Origin: Oscillospiraceae bacterium
GTDB taxonomy: Bacteria; Bacillota; Clostridia; Oscillospirales; Oscillospiraceae
Assembly: GCA_031261325.1 (NCBI GenBank)
Contig: JAISKH010000024.1
Span: 1 to 42,326 of the forward strand
DNA: 42,326 nt
Direction of reading: 5' to 3'
Shown here piece by piece: positions 42,123 to 42,326 of this stretch; the first letter of the stretch is position 1; every line of letters begins with the position of its first letter. The notes under the pieces were generated by a model, which searched no databases, had not been told where the DNA came from, and saw only the letters and a list, made by a program, of their open reading frames with translations. The translations under genes and the position numbers were made by a program.

Positions 42123-42326
42123 ATGATAAACGAGACGGTTGCGCGGTGCTTTCTCATACTGGCGGAGACGTTGAGCTTTACGCAGACTGCGCGACAGATG
42201 TATGTGACGCAACAGGCGGTCAGCAAATGCATAGCCAAGCTTGAGGACGACGTGGGGTTTGTGCTGTTCCGCCGCACGCACCATTATGTGCGATTGACCC
42301 CGGCGGGTGAGGAGTATTACGCGATG
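42123..42326 (+). CDS. LysR-family transcriptional regulator, N-terminal part (3' end outside window)
   Basis: The first 68 residues of a LysR-type regulator, running off the right edge. The winged helix-turn-helix is clear: RCFLILAETLSFTQTARQMY, VTQQAVSKCIAKLEDDVG, FVLFRRTHHYVRLTPAGEEYY. ATG 42123 is preceded by a run of six Gs at eight bases; an in-frame ATG at 42117 is too close to it. No effector domain is visible. It is 53 bases downstream of the beta-helix gene and may have its own promoter. LysR proteins often regulate a neighbour, here possibly outside the window. Confidence 0.88.
   Translation, partial: MINETVARCFLILAETLSFTQTARQMYVTQQAVSKCIAKLEDDVGFVLFRRTHHYVRLTPAGEEYYAM

Overview
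This window (about 42 kb, clearly GC-rich) looks like chromosomal core DNA of an anaerobic, spore-forming-lineage Bacillota, most likely a Clostridia member. The pointers are a V-type (A/V) ATPase operon, a WalR/WalK two-component locus with YycH/YycI-like partners, a c-di-AMP phosphodiesterase GdpP next to rplI and dnaB, a cotJ spore-coat locus, an oxygen-sensitive glycyl-radical enzyme, strong GGAGG ribosome binding sites with many GTG/TTG starts, and sigma-A type promoters. I see no prophage, insertion sequence, CRISPR array or rRNA. The species cannot be named from the sequence alone.

Layout. 1-1089 (+): the end of a V-ATPase operon (subunit B tail, subunit D). 1195-3384 (+): an M28 metallopeptidase lipoprotein. 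3505-6605 (-): a complete polar amino acid ABC importer (ATPase, binding lipoprotein, two permeases) with its own promoter and terminator. 6815-7645 (-): a remodelled cotJ locus in which CotJA and CotJB are fused into one polypeptide and CotJC survives only as a 35-codon stub. 7698-9356 (-): a clostripain-family (C11) lipoprotein peptidase. 9485-10174 (-): an MBL-fold hydrolase. 10367-13340 (+): XRE regulator, lepA, and a C39-like papain-fold protein. 13414-17275 (-): potABCD polyamine importer. 17417-20263 (-) and 20413-22863 (+): a divergent pair, a GH3 beta-glycosidase and a glycyl-radical enzyme with no activase beside it; a second, larger XRE regulator follows (22975-24018). 24090-25724 (-): FMN-domain glutamate synthase-like protein.

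25877-40783 (-) is a long co-directional housekeeping block. Read in transcription order it is typA; then nudix-walR-walK-yycH-yycI; then gdpP-rplI-dnaB-tilS-hpt-ftsH; then tRNA-Ser. It joins three gene neighbourhoods that are often separate in Firmicutes: walRK-yycHI, gdpP-rplI-dnaB and tilS-hpt-ftsH. Cell-wall signalling, c-di-AMP turnover, replication, tRNA modification and proteolysis may therefore be co-expressed. Upstream of typA lie tRNA-Gln and tRNA-Lys with a strong promoter and terminator. The right end (+) carries a left-handed beta-helix (hexapeptide) protein and the start of a LysR regulator.

The most notable observation is the cotJ locus: a CotJA-CotJB fusion with a long N-terminal extension, immediately followed by a well-initiated cotJC start that stops after 35 codons, so the Mn-catalase part is missing. 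Second is the orphan glycyl-radical enzyme with a Gly-Cys-Gln-Glu active-site motif. Promoter and terminator calls are from reading hexamers and hairpins by eye. Start codons were moved from the longest ORF wherever a Shine-Dalgarno sequence clearly selected an internal start.
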